Shown: positions 36,241-45,454, counted from the stretch's first letter. The stretch is DNA of 64,000 nucleotides from JAUNSR01 sp036655355 (GCA_036655355.1 JAVVQG010000007.1:124001-188000); one strand, 5' to 3'. The notes: generated by a model from the sequence alone, not told the origin. Numbers and translations are program-made.

Positions 36241-36274
36241 TTGGTTTCTTTTCCTCTTTAATTGCTTAAATTTG
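36241..36274 (+). promoter_or_regulatory. promoter of the LacI-type regulator gene
   Basis: TTG (36241-36243) and TAAATTTG (36267-36274) are separated by 23 bases. The start codon is 52 bases downstream. Confidence 0.5.
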
Positions 36275-36326
36275 GAATTACTTCTTCTAATGAATCAACA
36301 TTTTAAAAACAGATAGGAGTTTCGGG

Positions 36327-37358
36327 ATGAAAAAACAACTTACGCTTAAAGATATCGCACATCATTTTAATCTTTCGGTTTCTACCGTTTCAAGGGCTCT
36401 CAGAGACGATCCCACAATCGGGAAAGAAACTCGTGAGAAAATTAAACATTATGCAAAGTCACACCATTATAAACCAAATGGTATGGCTGCTGGATTGCGT
36501 ACGAAAAAATCGAACGTAATTGGCGTAATCATACCCGAAATCAACAATTTCTTTTTTGCCTCTGTTCTTGACGGTATTGAAAAGGTTGCAGAAGAGAATA
36601 ATTACACCATCATTATTTCCCAAAGCAATGAGGAATACGAAAAAGAGGTGAAAAGCGTTCACTCACTCTTAAGTACTCGTGTAGCGGGCATATTGGTTTC
36701 TTTGGCAAAGAAAACCCGTAATTACTCTCATTTTGAAGAAATTATCGGCAATCATGTACCGCTCGTATTCTTTGACCGGATTTGTCCCGGCGTGCTGACC
36801 GACAAGGTTGTAGTGAATGATTACGAAGGAGCTAAAGAAGCTGTTAATCACCTTATAAAAACGGGGTGTAAGCGAATCGCATATTTTGACTCCGACCCAC
36901 ATTTGGAGATATCAAAGAACAGAAGAAACGGTTACCTGGATGCACTCCGGGAGAACCAGATTGAAGTGGACCAATCGTTAATCTACAAATGCGACACTTG
37001 GGAAGAGGCAAGAAATATCACTCCGGAAATATTAAACCAGGAGAATAAACCGGATGCATTTCTTGCATTCAATGACATTACTGCTTCCGGTATTCTTTTC
37101 GCGGTAAAAAAAGCCGGCCTACGAATTCCTGAGGATATCTCTATTTGCGGATTCGCAGACGGATATGTATCGCAAAATACGGACCCTACACTTACCTCTG
37201 TAGATCAACACGGTTATGAGATGGGAAAAATGGCTATGGAACTGATCCTAAAAAGAATCAGAGCAGAAAAAGAAGTTAAAGGAATCTCGAATCGAATCAT
37301 AAAAACGACTTTGATTGAACGTGAATCTACCAAACCTGTATTGAAACAAGGCGCCTGA
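36327..37358 (+). CDS. LacI-family transcriptional regulator
   Basis: 343 residues. The N-terminal helix-turn-helix (about 5-26, TLKDIAHHFNLSVSTVSRALR) and hinge (HYKPNGMAAGLR) are typical. The periplasmic-binding-protein-like ligand domain follows (NVIGVIIPEINNFFF, DISICGFADG, LTSVDQ). It is divergent from the susC operon, with palindromes between, so it most likely controls that locus in response to a sugar. This differs from the SusR control of the B. thetaiotaomicron starch locus. Confidence 0.92.
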   Translation: MKKQLTLKDIAHHFNLSVSTVSRALRDDPTIGKETREKIKHYAKSHHYKPNGMAAGLRTKKSNVIGVIIPEINNFFFASVLDGIEKVAEENNYTIIISQSNEEYEKEVKSVHSLLSTRVAGILVSLAKKTRNYSHFEEIIGNHVPLVFFDRICPGVLTDKVVVNDYEGAKEAVNHLIKTGCKRIAYFDSDPHLEISKNRRNGYLDALRENQIEVDQSLIYKCDTWEEARNITPEILNQENKPDAFLAFNDITASGILFAVKKAGLRIPEDISICGFADGYVSQNTDPTLTSVDQHGYEMGKMAMELILKRIRAEKEVKGISNRIIKTTLIERESTKPVLKQGA

Positions 37359-37384
37359 TTCGCTTTTTATTTACAGCAACAATA

Positions 37385-37418
37385 AACCCCTGTTCCGCAT
37401 CATTACGGAACAGGGGTT
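37385..37418. terminator. bidirectional terminator between the lacI-type gene and clpB
   Basis: A 13-bp stem (37385-37397 with 37406-37418, core CCCCTGTTCCG) lies between convergent genes. Confidence 0.8.
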
Positions 37419-37447
37419 ATTCTTATTCATAAACGAAGAATCTACTT

Positions 37448-40183
37448 TTATTTAGTTGCTTCCGGTTTATCTTTTCCTTTCTTATCGCCTTGTTTATCAC
37501 CTTGTTTATCGCCTTGTTTATCGCCTTTCGGTTCTTTTGCTTTTTCTGCAGAAGCTGGCTCTGTTGGTTTAGCATCTACCTTTGGTAAATATTCATTCCG
37601 GAAAACCAAGCCATCGGCAGTAGCATCTACTACAATCGGCTTACTTTTATCAATTGTATTAGAGATCAAATCTTTTGACAACTGATTAAGCACATATTTA
37701 TGGATTGCGCGTTTAACAGGACGAGCACCAAATTCCGGATCATATCCTTCTTTGGTAAGGAATGTTCGTGCAGCAGGAGTGATCGTGAGTTTCACATCAT
37801 TTTCAGCAAGCATTTTTTCCACACCCTTCATCTGCAACTCTACAATTTCACCAATTTCCGTTTCATTCAATGGAGAGAACATCACAACTTCATCAATACG
37901 ATTTAGGAATTCCGGACGAATTGTTTGTTTTAACAATCCCATTACCTCATCCTTTGTTGTTTCAATGATCTGTTCACGGTTAGAGTCGTTGATTTTTGCG
38001 AAATTATCACGAATAAGTGGTGAGCCCATGTTAGAGGTCATGATAATGATGGTATTTTTGAAGTTAATCAAACGTCCCTTATTATCAGTCAGATGTCCTT
38101 CATCCAGTACTTGCAACAATACGTTGAATACATCCGGGTTTGCTTTTTCTATTTCGTCGAACAAGACCACAGAATATGGCTTACGACGAACCGCCTCAGT
38201 TAACTGGCCACCTTCTTCGTAACCGACATATCCCGGAGGAGGTCCGAAAAGTCGGGTGACACTGAATTTTTCTTGATATTCACTCATATCAATACGTGTC
38301 ATCATCTTCTCATCGTCAAACAAAAATTCCGCAAGTGCCTTAGCCAATTCGGTTTTACCTACACCGGTGGTTCCTAAAAATAGGAATGAACCTAACGGAC
38401 GACGACGGTCTGCTAATCCGGCACGGCTGCGACGAATCGCATTCGCTACGGCCTCTATTGCCAAGTCCTGACCCACAACTCGTTTGTGAAGTTCCGCCTC
38501 TAGATTCACCAATTTTTCTTTTTCACTCTGCAACATCTTCGTTACAGGGATTCCCGTCCATTTAGAAACCACATCGGCGATATCTTCCGCATCAACTTCC
38601 TCTTTTATCATAGCAGACTCACCTTGCATCTGATGCAACTGTTCCTGAATGGCTTTAATTTCGTCTTCTTTCTGTACGAGTTTAGCATATCTGATTTCGG
38701 CAACTTTACCGTAATCACCGGCAAGTTCGGCTTGTTCTGCCTGAAATTTCAGATTCTCAATCTCAACCTTATTCCCTTGGATCTTATCGATCAGTTCTTT
38801 TTCAGACTGCCACTTAGCGCGCAGCTTCTTCTCTTCTTCCTTAAGATCTTCAATATTCTTATTCAGAATTTCAAGTTTTGCTTTATCATTTTCCCACTTG
38901 ATAGCTTCTCGTTCAATTTCGAGTTGCATGATCTGACGGCTGATTTCATCAAGAGCCTGAGGTTCTGAATCTCGTTCAAGACGCAGTTTGGCAGAGGCCT
39001 CATCAATCAGGTCAATCGCCTTGTCCGGCAAAAAACGATCTGTGATGTAACGATCAGACAATTTTACAGCTTCAATAATAGCGTTGTCTTTGATTCTGAT
39101 TTTGTGGTGATTTTCATATCTTTCTTTCAAGCCACGCAAAATTGAGATTGCGGAAGCCTCATCCGGTTCATCCACCATGACGGTCTGGAAACGGCGTTCA
39201 AGCGCTTTGTCTTTTTCAAAGTACTTCTGATATTCATCCAGCGTAGTGGCTCCGATTGACCGTAACTCACCTCTTGCCAATGCCGGTTTAAGAATATTTG
39301 CAGCATCCATCGCCCCCTCTCCTTTACCAGCTCCAACCAAGGTGTGAATTTCATCAATAAAAAGAATGATTTCACCTTCGGCACTCTGCACTTCATTTAC
39401 AACTGATTTCAATCTCTCTTCAAATTCACCTTTGTATTTGGCTCCTGCTACCAGCGCTCCCATATCCAGGGAATAGATCTGTTTGCTTTTTAGATTTTCC
39501 GGCACGTCTCCACGTACGATTCGATGGGCTAACCCTTCCGCAATAGCAGTCTTACCGGTTCCGGGCTCTCCGATAAGAATCGGATTGTTTTTAGTTCGCC
39601 GGCTTAAGATCTGAAGCACACGACGGATCTCCTCATCTCGTCCGATAACGGGGTCAAGTTTACCTGTCCGCGCCAATTCATTCAGATTCGTGGCATATTT
39701 ATTCAATGCATCGTATGTTTCCTCTGCAGACTGAGAATTTACTTTTTGGCCTTTACGCAGATCATCGATTGCTGCTTTAAGATCCTTTTCTGAGAAACCG
39801 GCATCTTTCATCATATTCGATAATGTACCTCCCCCTAAAAGCAACCCCATTAGCATCGCTTCCAAAGAAACGAACTGATCCCCGATCTGACGGGAATAAT
39901 CGTTCGCTTTTTGCAAAGCGGCATTGGCGTCTCTGCTCAGATAGGGTTCACTTCCTCCGGATACTTTCGGATAAGATTCGATCTGTTTCATTACCATTGT
40001 CCGGAAATTCGGAATGGCAACACCCAGTTTTTGAAGTAGGAAATTTGTTACATTCTCTCCCACATCCAGAACGCCAAGCATCAGATGTGCAGGTTCAATC
40101 GCTTGCTGATCGTGTCTGCGAACAAGCTCTATCGCCTTTTGTACGGCTTCCTGTGATTTAATCGTGAAATTATTAAAGTTCAT
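37448..40183 (-). CDS. clpB: ATP-dependent disaggregase ClpB
   Basis: 911 residues. It has an N-domain (1-150), AAA1 with Walker A GEPGTGKTA, the coiled-coil M-domain (about 410-520), AAA2 with Walker A GTTGVGKTE, and the D2 C-domain. ClpB works with DnaK to dissolve aggregates. It is about 45 residues longer than the usual 860-870 because of a charged tail (from about residue 868) that includes GDKQ three times and GDKK. No clear TAnnTTTG box is seen upstream, consistent with a stress promoter. Confidence 0.95.
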   Translation of the reverse strand: MNFNNFTIKSQEAVQKAIELVRRHDQQAIEPAHLMLGVLDVGENVTNFLLQKLGVAIPNFRTMVMKQIESYPKVSGGSEPYLSRDANAALQKANDYSRQIGDQFVSLEAMLMGLLLGGGTLSNMMKDAGFSEKDLKAAIDDLRKGQKVNSQSAEETYDALNKYATNLNELARTGKLDPVIGRDEEIRRVLQILSRRTKNNPILIGEPGTGKTAIAEGLAHRIVRGDVPENLKSKQIYSLDMGALVAGAKYKGEFEERLKSVVNEVQSAEGEIILFIDEIHTLVGAGKGEGAMDAANILKPALARGELRSIGATTLDEYQKYFEKDKALERRFQTVMVDEPDEASAISILRGLKERYENHHKIRIKDNAIIEAVKLSDRYITDRFLPDKAIDLIDEASAKLRLERDSEPQALDEISRQIMQLEIEREAIKWENDKAKLEILNKNIEDLKEEEKKLRAKWQSEKELIDKIQGNKVEIENLKFQAEQAELAGDYGKVAEIRYAKLVQKEDEIKAIQEQLHQMQGESAMIKEEVDAEDIADVVSKWTGIPVTKMLQSEKEKLVNLEAELHKRVVGQDLAIEAVANAIRRSRAGLADRRRPLGSFLFLGTTGVGKTELAKALAEFLFDDEKMMTRIDMSEYQEKFSVTRLFGPPPGYVGYEEGGQLTEAVRRKPYSVVLFDEIEKANPDVFNVLLQVLDEGHLTDNKGRLINFKNTIIIMTSNMGSPLIRDNFAKINDSNREQIIETTKDEVMGLLKQTIRPEFLNRIDEVVMFSPLNETEIGEIVELQMKGVEKMLAENDVKLTITPAARTFLTKEGYDPEFGARPVKRAIHKYVLNQLSKDLISNTIDKSKPIVVDATADGLVFRNEYLPKVDAKPTEPASAEKAKEPKGDKQGDKQGDKQGDKKGKDKPEATK
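37481..37528 (-). repeat. 12-bp tandem repeat encoding GDKQ in the clpB tail
   Basis: About four units of TTTATCGCCTTG (plus strand), with small variations, keep the clpB frame. The length can change by slippage in steps of four residues. Confidence 0.85.
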
Positions 40184-40372
40184 ACGCTTTGGATTTATAT
40201 TGGTAAAAACTCTGTTACACTTGTTTTCCTCTGTAAAAACAATAGATTATGTGAATTAGTTCATCTCATATAGCTTTTCGACAACAGTCATGCCATATCA
40301 CAATCCTGCCTTTTTGTTACGATTATTTAATCACTTTTGTAAAAGTTGTGCCTTTTTGTCAAAGCAATCCCC

Positions 40373-40403
40373 TTTGTATCCCAATTTGAAAGCGCTATCT
40401 TTG
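40373..40403 (+). promoter_or_regulatory. promoter of tgt
   Basis: TTTG (40373-40376), a 19-base spacer and TATCTTTG (40396-40403) give a perfect consensus. The start codon is only 16 bases after the -7 box, so the leader is very short. Confidence 0.75.
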
Positions 40404-40419
40404 CCAAAAATTTTTATCA

Positions 40420-41550
40420 ATGGATTTCGAATTACAACATACCGATATCAATTCTGATGCCAGAGCGGGACTTATCACTACCGATCATGGTCAGATTCAG
40501 ACGCCTATTTTCATGCCTGTGGGTACATTAGGAAGTGTAAAAGCATTACATATTCCGGAACTTACCACAGAAGTAAAAGCCCAGATCATTCTTGGTAATA
40601 CATATCATCTGTATCTTCGTCCAGGTCTTGAAGTACTTGAACAAGCCGGCGGTTTACATAAGTTTAACGGTTGGGATCGCCCCATCCTTACAGACAGTGG
40701 TGGCTTTCAGGTATTTTCTCTTTCGGGAAACCGTAAATTAACAGAAGAAGGCGCTCATTTCAGATCACACATCGACGGATCAAAACACCTCTTTACTCCA
40801 GAAAGCGTAATGGATATCCAACGTACTATCGGTGCTGACATCATGATGGCTTTTGACGAGTGTCCTCCGGGCGATTCAGATTACAACTATGCAAAAAAAT
40901 CGCTGGCTTTGACAGAGCGGTGGTTGGATCGATGCATCAAACGTGTCAATGAGACAGAAGGAAAATATGGTTATCGCCAGACTCTTTTCCCAATTGTTCA
41001 AGGTTGTACCTATCCAGACCTTCGTCGTCGCGCAGCTGAAAACATCGCTGAAAAAGGAGCTGATGGCAATGCAATCGGTGGCCTAGCCGTTGGTGAACCA
41101 ACAGAGAAGATGTACGAGATGATTGAGGTTGTGAATGAAATCCTTCCAAAAGATAAACCTCGTTACCTCATGGGTGTGGGTACTCCGGCAAATATTCTTG
41201 AAGGAATTGAACGAGGAGTGGATATGTTTGACTGTGTTATGCCTACCCGAAACGGTCGTAACGGAATGCTTTTCACAAAGCATGGCATTATGAATATGCG
41301 TAACAAGAAATGGGCAAACGATTTTTCGCCTATTCAAGAAGACGGTGCATCCGAGGTAGACCGTTTCTATTCAAAGGCTTATCTGCGTCACTTGTTTATT
41401 GCCGATGAGATTCTTGCTATGCAGATTGCTTCGATTCACAACCTGGCCTTTTATGTATGGCTGACACAGGAGGCGCGTAAACACATCATCGCTGGTGATT
41501 TCAAATCATGGAAAGATGATATGGTTGAACGTGTGACCCGTCGCCTGTAA
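40420..41550 (+). CDS. tgt: queuine tRNA-ribosyltransferase lacking the zinc cysteines
   Basis: 376 residues. Tgt swaps guanine-34 for preQ1 in GUN-anticodon tRNAs. Asp92 (TDSGGFQVFS) and the nucleophile in FDCVMPTRNGRNG are present. In most bacterial Tgt the C-terminal CxCxxC plus His binds zinc. Here the aligned positions read Gly309, Ser311 and Asp314 (DGASEVDRFYSKAYLRHL), and only His340 (SIHNL) remains. I recall the same loss in other Bacteroidetes, so it is probably a clade trait. A LptF/LptG-type gene follows. Confidence 0.92.
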   Translation: MDFELQHTDINSDARAGLITTDHGQIQTPIFMPVGTLGSVKALHIPELTTEVKAQIILGNTYHLYLRPGLEVLEQAGGLHKFNGWDRPILTDSGGFQVFSLSGNRKLTEEGAHFRSHIDGSKHLFTPESVMDIQRTIGADIMMAFDECPPGDSDYNYAKKSLALTERWLDRCIKRVNETEGKYGYRQTLFPIVQGCTYPDLRRRAAENIAEKGADGNAIGGLAVGEPTEKMYEMIEVVNEILPKDKPRYLMGVGTPANILEGIERGVDMFDCVMPTRNGRNGMLFTKHGIMNMRNKKWANDFSPIQEDGASEVDRFYSKAYLRHLFIADEILAMQIASIHNLAFYVWLTQEARKHIIAGDFKSWKDDMVERVTRRL

Positions 41551-41589
41551 TTATATTTTCACGAAAAAGGATTCATCCTCCTATATTTT

Positions 41590-41654
41590 GAAACGCAAAA
41601 ACGTTGAGAGCCCGAGTTTATTTTTAACTTCGCAATCAAACGTTTTCGCGTTTC
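41590..41654 (+). other. large imperfect inverted repeat between tgt and lptF/G
   Basis: GAAACGCAAAAACGTTGA (41590-41607) is nearly complementary to the block at 41636-41654 (ending GCGTTTC), with a 28-base loop. A weak T-run follows (ATTTTATG). It may be a partial terminator or a processing signal. Confidence 0.5.
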
Positions 41655-41701
41655 ATTTTATGAATATGCGTGACTCATTTTTCCGTAAATCTGATATTCG
41701 A

Positions 41702-42778
41702 ATGCTGAAAAGAATAGATATATATATCATAAAGAAGTTTCTTGGTACTTATTTCTTCGCTATTGCCCTGATTCTTGCTATTGCAGTTGTATTTGACTTC
41801 AATGAGAAGATGGACTCGTTTATTCGAAACGAAGCGCCCGTCAGAGCAATCATTGTAGATTATTATTTCAATTTCATCCCCTATTTCGCCAATCTCTTCA
41901 GCCCGCTTTTTGTATTTATTGCTGTAATTTTCTTTACTTCCCAATTAGCGGATAATTCTGAAGTTATTGCCATGTTAGCCAGCGGGATGAGCTTCAAAAG
42001 GCTGATGCGTCCCTATATGATTTCGGCTGCAATCATCGCAATTGTCACTTTTGCACTTAACAGCTTCATCATTCCGCCCTCAAATGTGGTGCGAATCGCG
42101 TTCCAGAATAAATATGTAAAGAATAAAGAGATGACTTATGCCAGAAACAGTCAGTTGATGGTTGAGCCAGGCGTAATTGCTTACATGGAACGCTTTGACA
42201 ACACCATAAAAACAGGTTACCGGTTCTCTCTTGAGAAATTCGACGATAAAAAATTGGTTTCCCGTCTAACCGCCAAACAGGTAAAATATGACAGTGCCTA
42301 TCGTTGGGAAATTAAAGATTATATGATTCGAAATTTCGACGGAATGGTCGAAACCATCGAAAAAGGAGCTAAACTGGATACGATTATCCGCATAGAACCC
42401 ACAGATATCCTCGTTTCTCGTTATGATAGCGAAATCATGAATACACCCACTTTAAAACGTTATATTGACAGACAAAAACAAAGGGGGGTAGCTAACATAA
42501 AAGACTTTGAAATTGAGTATCACAAACGTTTTGCTGCTGTAGCGGCGGCCTTTATCCTTACCGCTATCGGTATGTCATTATCCTCTAGAAAAGTAAAAGG
42601 AGGAATGGGCCTGAATATCGGATTGGGACTTGCTTTAAGTTTTTCTTATATCCTGTTCATGACCGTTTCTTCAACATTTGCTGTAACAGGTAAGACTTCC
42701 GCATTTATAGCCGTTTGGATTCCGAATTTCGTTTATACGTTGATTGCGATTTACCTTTATCGGAAAGCCCCTAAATAA
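41702..42778 (+). CDS. LptF/LptG-family lipopolysaccharide export permease
   Basis: 358 residues from the ATG at 41702 (MLKRIDIYIIKKFLGTYFF); the in-frame TTG at 41588 would add an implausible tail overlapping the inverted repeat. Three membrane helices at each end flank a large periplasmic beta-jellyroll (about 110-265), the YjgP/YjgQ layout. With LptB and its partner permease it extracts LPS from the inner membrane. It is next to tgt, an arrangement I know from other Bacteroidetes. Confidence 0.88.
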   Translation: MLKRIDIYIIKKFLGTYFFAIALILAIAVVFDFNEKMDSFIRNEAPVRAIIVDYYFNFIPYFANLFSPLFVFIAVIFFTSQLADNSEVIAMLASGMSFKRLMRPYMISAAIIAIVTFALNSFIIPPSNVVRIAFQNKYVKNKEMTYARNSQLMVEPGVIAYMERFDNTIKTGYRFSLEKFDDKKLVSRLTAKQVKYDSAYRWEIKDYMIRNFDGMVETIEKGAKLDTIIRIEPTDILVSRYDSEIMNTPTLKRYIDRQKQRGVANIKDFEIEYHKRFAAVAAAFILTAIGMSLSSRKVKGGMGLNIGLGLALSFSYILFMTVSSTFAVTGKTSAFIAVWIPNFVYTLIAIYLYRKAPK

Positions 42779-42884
42779 TCGGGCAACCCGGATCTGAAAT
42801 ACCTCAACCTTATCCTAATTTATTTAGGCGCATCTCTCTTCGGTAACATCCCCTAACTTTATATTGGTAAGCCGTTGATCACAA

Positions 42885-42935
42885 TAAAAAAAGGCAATAA
42901 AAGATTCCTTTTCGGATTCTTTCATTGCCTTTTTG
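42885..42935 (-). terminator. terminator of the cysteine-free thioredoxin-like gene
   Basis: AAAAAGGCAAT on one side pairs with ATTGCCTTTTT on the other, and the stem extends through GATTCC/GGATTC. On the minus strand it ends in T7. Confidence 0.85.
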
Positions 42936-42958
42936 ATTTTAAAAAAGCTTTCTTTTTT

Positions 42959-43447
42959 TCAGTGATTCATACTCATCAACTCTTTAAGCTCTTTCGGATT
43001 GAGGTTTTTCGCGATTATCACACCATGCTCATCAAGCAAGTAATTCGTGAACCCCTCTTTCAAACGATAAGCTCTGAAAATATCAGAGTTTTTGCCGTTC
43101 CGTTCGTGATGTTGCGTACTTCTTTCAAGGTGTTCCATTCGAACAGTTTCCTCAAATATAAGGGAACTTTCGTCGAAGCCTATTGAAACGAGTTCAATAT
43201 CACCTGTCATTTTCTTGAGATTGGCAGCTAGTAACGAATTGTTAACACGAGACCGGGCATCATATGCCGCCCAGAAACTAACCAATACCTTTTTCCCTTT
43301 CAAGGATTCAGATTTCAAATTGTCAATTTGAAACTCCGGGGCTGAGCTGCCCTCTGAAAGACCTATTCCAGGTTTGGCATTCTTATCCACGAATGAAGTG
43401 GTAAGAAGAGCCAGAAGTAACGTAACACCAGACATTAATTTGTTCAT
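42959..43447 (-). CDS. secreted thioredoxin-fold protein without cysteines
   Basis: 162 residues with a signal peptide (to about 19). The core resembles TlpA/AhpC-type domains: SSAPEFQIDNL, KVLVSFWA, ELVSIGFDES, NYLLDEHGVIIA. Where WCxxC should be (61-66) it reads AYDARS, and there is no cysteine in the whole protein. The cis-Pro before the last strand is also missing. It cannot do thiol chemistry and may bind a partner. It has a textbook promoter and is monocistronic. Confidence 0.75.
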   Translation of the reverse strand: MNKLMSGVTLLLALLTTSFVDKNAKPGIGLSEGSSAPEFQIDNLKSESLKGKKVLVSFWAAYDARSRVNNSLLAANLKKMTGDIELVSIGFDESSLIFEETVRMEHLERSTQHHERNGKNSDIFRAYRLKEGFTNYLLDEHGVIIAKNLNPKELKELMSMNH

Positions 43448-43565
43448 AAATCCGGTTTACGGTTTGTACTAAATCTCTACCAGAATGCAGAGACCCGCTG
43501 ATTTTCAGCAGTTAGCAGATAGTTTAATTCACATATTCCTATCGCCCATTGGTGAAAAGCTGTGA

Positions 43566-43598
43566 CAAAGATAGGTTTAAAAATATTATAATTCCAAA
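43566..43598 (-). promoter_or_regulatory. promoter of the cysteine-free thioredoxin-like gene
   Basis: On the minus strand TTTG (43598-43595), a 21-base spacer and TATCTTTG (43573-43566) fit the consensus. The leader is about 115 bases. Confidence 0.7.
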
Positions 43599-43756
43599 TA
43601 TTTGCAAATAAAGGTGTTTATCAAAATGTCACCACAACTACCAAAACAACTTCAATTTGTGTATTGTTCATTCAAAATGAAAATTAATTTTCAATAATGG
43701 AAGCGCTTTTTTATTGTTTTTCTGATTGGGTAAATCCCATTCTTCCTCATATTATC

Positions 43757-43764
43757 TATCTTTG
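43757..43764 (+). promoter_or_regulatory. -7 promoter box for serB
   Basis: TATCTTTG matches the consensus exactly and lies 27 bases before the serB start. No well-spaced TTG box is seen. The rest of the 344-base gap is A/T-rich without a gene. Confidence 0.6.
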
Positions 43765-43791
43765 TACTTAAACCAACTCTAAGCGTTTTCC

Positions 43792-45015
43792 ATGAGCGAT
43801 CAAACTGAAATCATACTTATAAATATTTCGGGGGCTGACAAACCCGGACTCACCTCTGCTCTTACAGAGGTTTTAGCTACTCACAACGCAATCATTCTGG
43901 ATATCGGTCAAGCGGATATTCATCATAACCTGTCTTTAGGCATTTTGTTTCGTACAACAAAGCAAAATGCGGGAGATATCATGAAGGAATTGCTTTTTAA
44001 AGCATATGAACTTGAAGTTCACATTCGTTTTACTCCCGTTACCGTACAGGAGTATACGGATTGGGTGGGAAGACAGGGCAAAAACCGTTATATCATCACA
44101 ATGCTCGGGCGCAGACTTACCGCCAGACAGATTGCTGAAGTAACCAAAATCATTGCAAAGCAGGAACTCAATATTGATGCAATCCAACGATTAACCGGTC
44201 GTCCTCCACTTGAAGAAGATACAGAACAGACCAAATCGTGTGTGGAATTGTCCGTACGAGGCACCCCTGTAAATCGGGAGGAGATGCAATCTGATTTCAT
44301 GCGCCTTTCTACAGAACTTGAATTCGATATCTCCTTTCAGGAAGATAATATGTATAGACGTAGTCGCCGCCTAATCTGTTTCGATATGGACTCAACACTG
44401 ATTCAGACTGAGGTGATAGACGAATTGGCAGATCGTGCCGGGGTTGGAGCACAGGTACGAGATATCACAGAAAGAGCAATGCGGGGAGAAATTGATTTCT
44501 GTGAGAGCTTCAGAGAGCGTGTCGCCCTACTGAAAGGTCTTGACGTATCAGTGCTTGAAGACATTGCACATAACCTCCCCTATACGGAAGGACTTGAACG
44601 AATGATGCGTGTATTGAAGAAGATGGGTTTCAAAACCGCGATTCTCTCAGGAGGATTTACTTATTTCGGACATTACCTGAAAGAGAAGCTAGGCTTTGAT
44701 TATGTCTACGCCAATGAACTCGAGGTGGAAAATGGGAAACTTACGGGAAGACATCTGGGGGAAATTGTAGATGGAAAGCGGAAAGCGGAACTGTTGAAAT
44801 TGTTAGCGCAGGTGGAAAATGTAGATATCGCACAAACCGTAGCAGTCGGCGATGGAGCCAATGACCTTCCGATGCTTTCTACCGCTGGTTTGGGAATTGC
44901 TTTTCATGCAAAGCCCAAGGTAAAGGAAACTGCGAAACAATCCATCTCGACAATCGGTTTGGAAGGTGTTCTTTATTTTCTTGGATTTAAAGAATCCTAT
45001 CTGAATATCCGATAA
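43792..45015 (+). CDS. serB: phosphoserine phosphatase with N-terminal ACT domains
   Basis: 407 residues. An ACT domain (about 6-85) and a second ACT-like region (98-185) precede the HAD phosphatase. The nucleophile is Asp198 and the acid Asp200 in CFDMDSTLIQ; the GGFTYF and GDGANDLPML motifs follow. It makes serine from phosphoserine. The ACT domains suggest allosteric control by an amino acid. Length is normal for the long Bacteroidetes form. Confidence 0.95.
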   Translation: MSDQTEIILINISGADKPGLTSALTEVLATHNAIILDIGQADIHHNLSLGILFRTTKQNAGDIMKELLFKAYELEVHIRFTPVTVQEYTDWVGRQGKNRYIITMLGRRLTARQIAEVTKIIAKQELNIDAIQRLTGRPPLEEDTEQTKSCVELSVRGTPVNREEMQSDFMRLSTELEFDISFQEDNMYRRSRRLICFDMDSTLIQTEVIDELADRAGVGAQVRDITERAMRGEIDFCESFRERVALLKGLDVSVLEDIAHNLPYTEGLERMMRVLKKMGFKTAILSGGFTYFGHYLKEKLGFDYVYANELEVENGKLTGRHLGEIVDGKRKAELLKLLAQVENVDIAQTVAVGDGANDLPMLSTAGLGIAFHAKPKVKETAKQSISTIGLEGVLYFLGFKESYLNIR

Positions 45016-45036
45016 ACACCAGAATATTCAGATAGG
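44996..45036. terminator. inverted repeat at the serB 3' end
   Basis: A 13-bp stem (44996-45008 with 45024-45036, CCTATCTGAATAT) overlaps the last codons of serB and faces the convergent Dabb gene. It lacks a good T-run, so termination is uncertain. Confidence 0.45.
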
Positions 45037-45053
45037 TGTGAGCAATTACACCA

Positions 45054-45353
45054 TTAGAATACGAAGTCAGCACAAGCGCGCTCTTCTCTGTATTGTGCGA
45101 TGAATTGTGCTACTGCAACATGATGCGGATCATCCCGGTAAGTAGCCAGGGCATCCCAATCCTGATGTTCTGAGATCAGAGCTATATCATAACTCTCTTT
45201 CGGATTGGCATTAATCCCCACTTCTATCGAGTGAATTGCCGGAATTACAGCTTTCAGCCCTTCAAGTCGGGTTTTAATCTCAAGCATAATCTCCATCTTA
45301 AGCTCGGGTGTTTCCATCTCACGAAGCTTAAACAGTAATACATGTTTAATCAT
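45054..45353 (-). CDS. Dabb-family stress-responsive A/B barrel protein
   Basis: 99 residues. The start MIKHVLLFKL, central IEVGINANPKESYDIALISEHQ and the YRDDPHHVAVAQF segment are typical of Dabb (dimeric alpha/beta barrel) proteins. It is cytoplasmic. Family members bind small hydrophobic molecules or haem or are stress-induced; the role here is not known. Confidence 0.85.
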   Translation of the reverse strand: MIKHVLLFKLREMETPELKMEIMLEIKTRLEGLKAVIPAIHSIEVGINANPKESYDIALISEHQDWDALATYRDDPHHVAVAQFIAQYREERACADFVF

Positions 45354-45446
45354 TGATTCTATTCAAATTTTAATGGGTAAATGATTCGTTAACACGTCCG
45401 ATACAATAAATCAGAGGCTCGCTGGGCATATCTGGCGCCTTATTAT

Positions 45447-45454
45447 TATATTTG
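45447..45454 (+). promoter_or_regulatory. -7 promoter box for udk
   Basis: TATATTTG matches the consensus exactly and lies 82 bases before the udk start. No clear TTG box precedes it. Confidence 0.5.

Noticed and set aside
37481..37528. Possible CRISPR array
   Set aside because: Only 12-bp units without spacers, in frame inside clpB.
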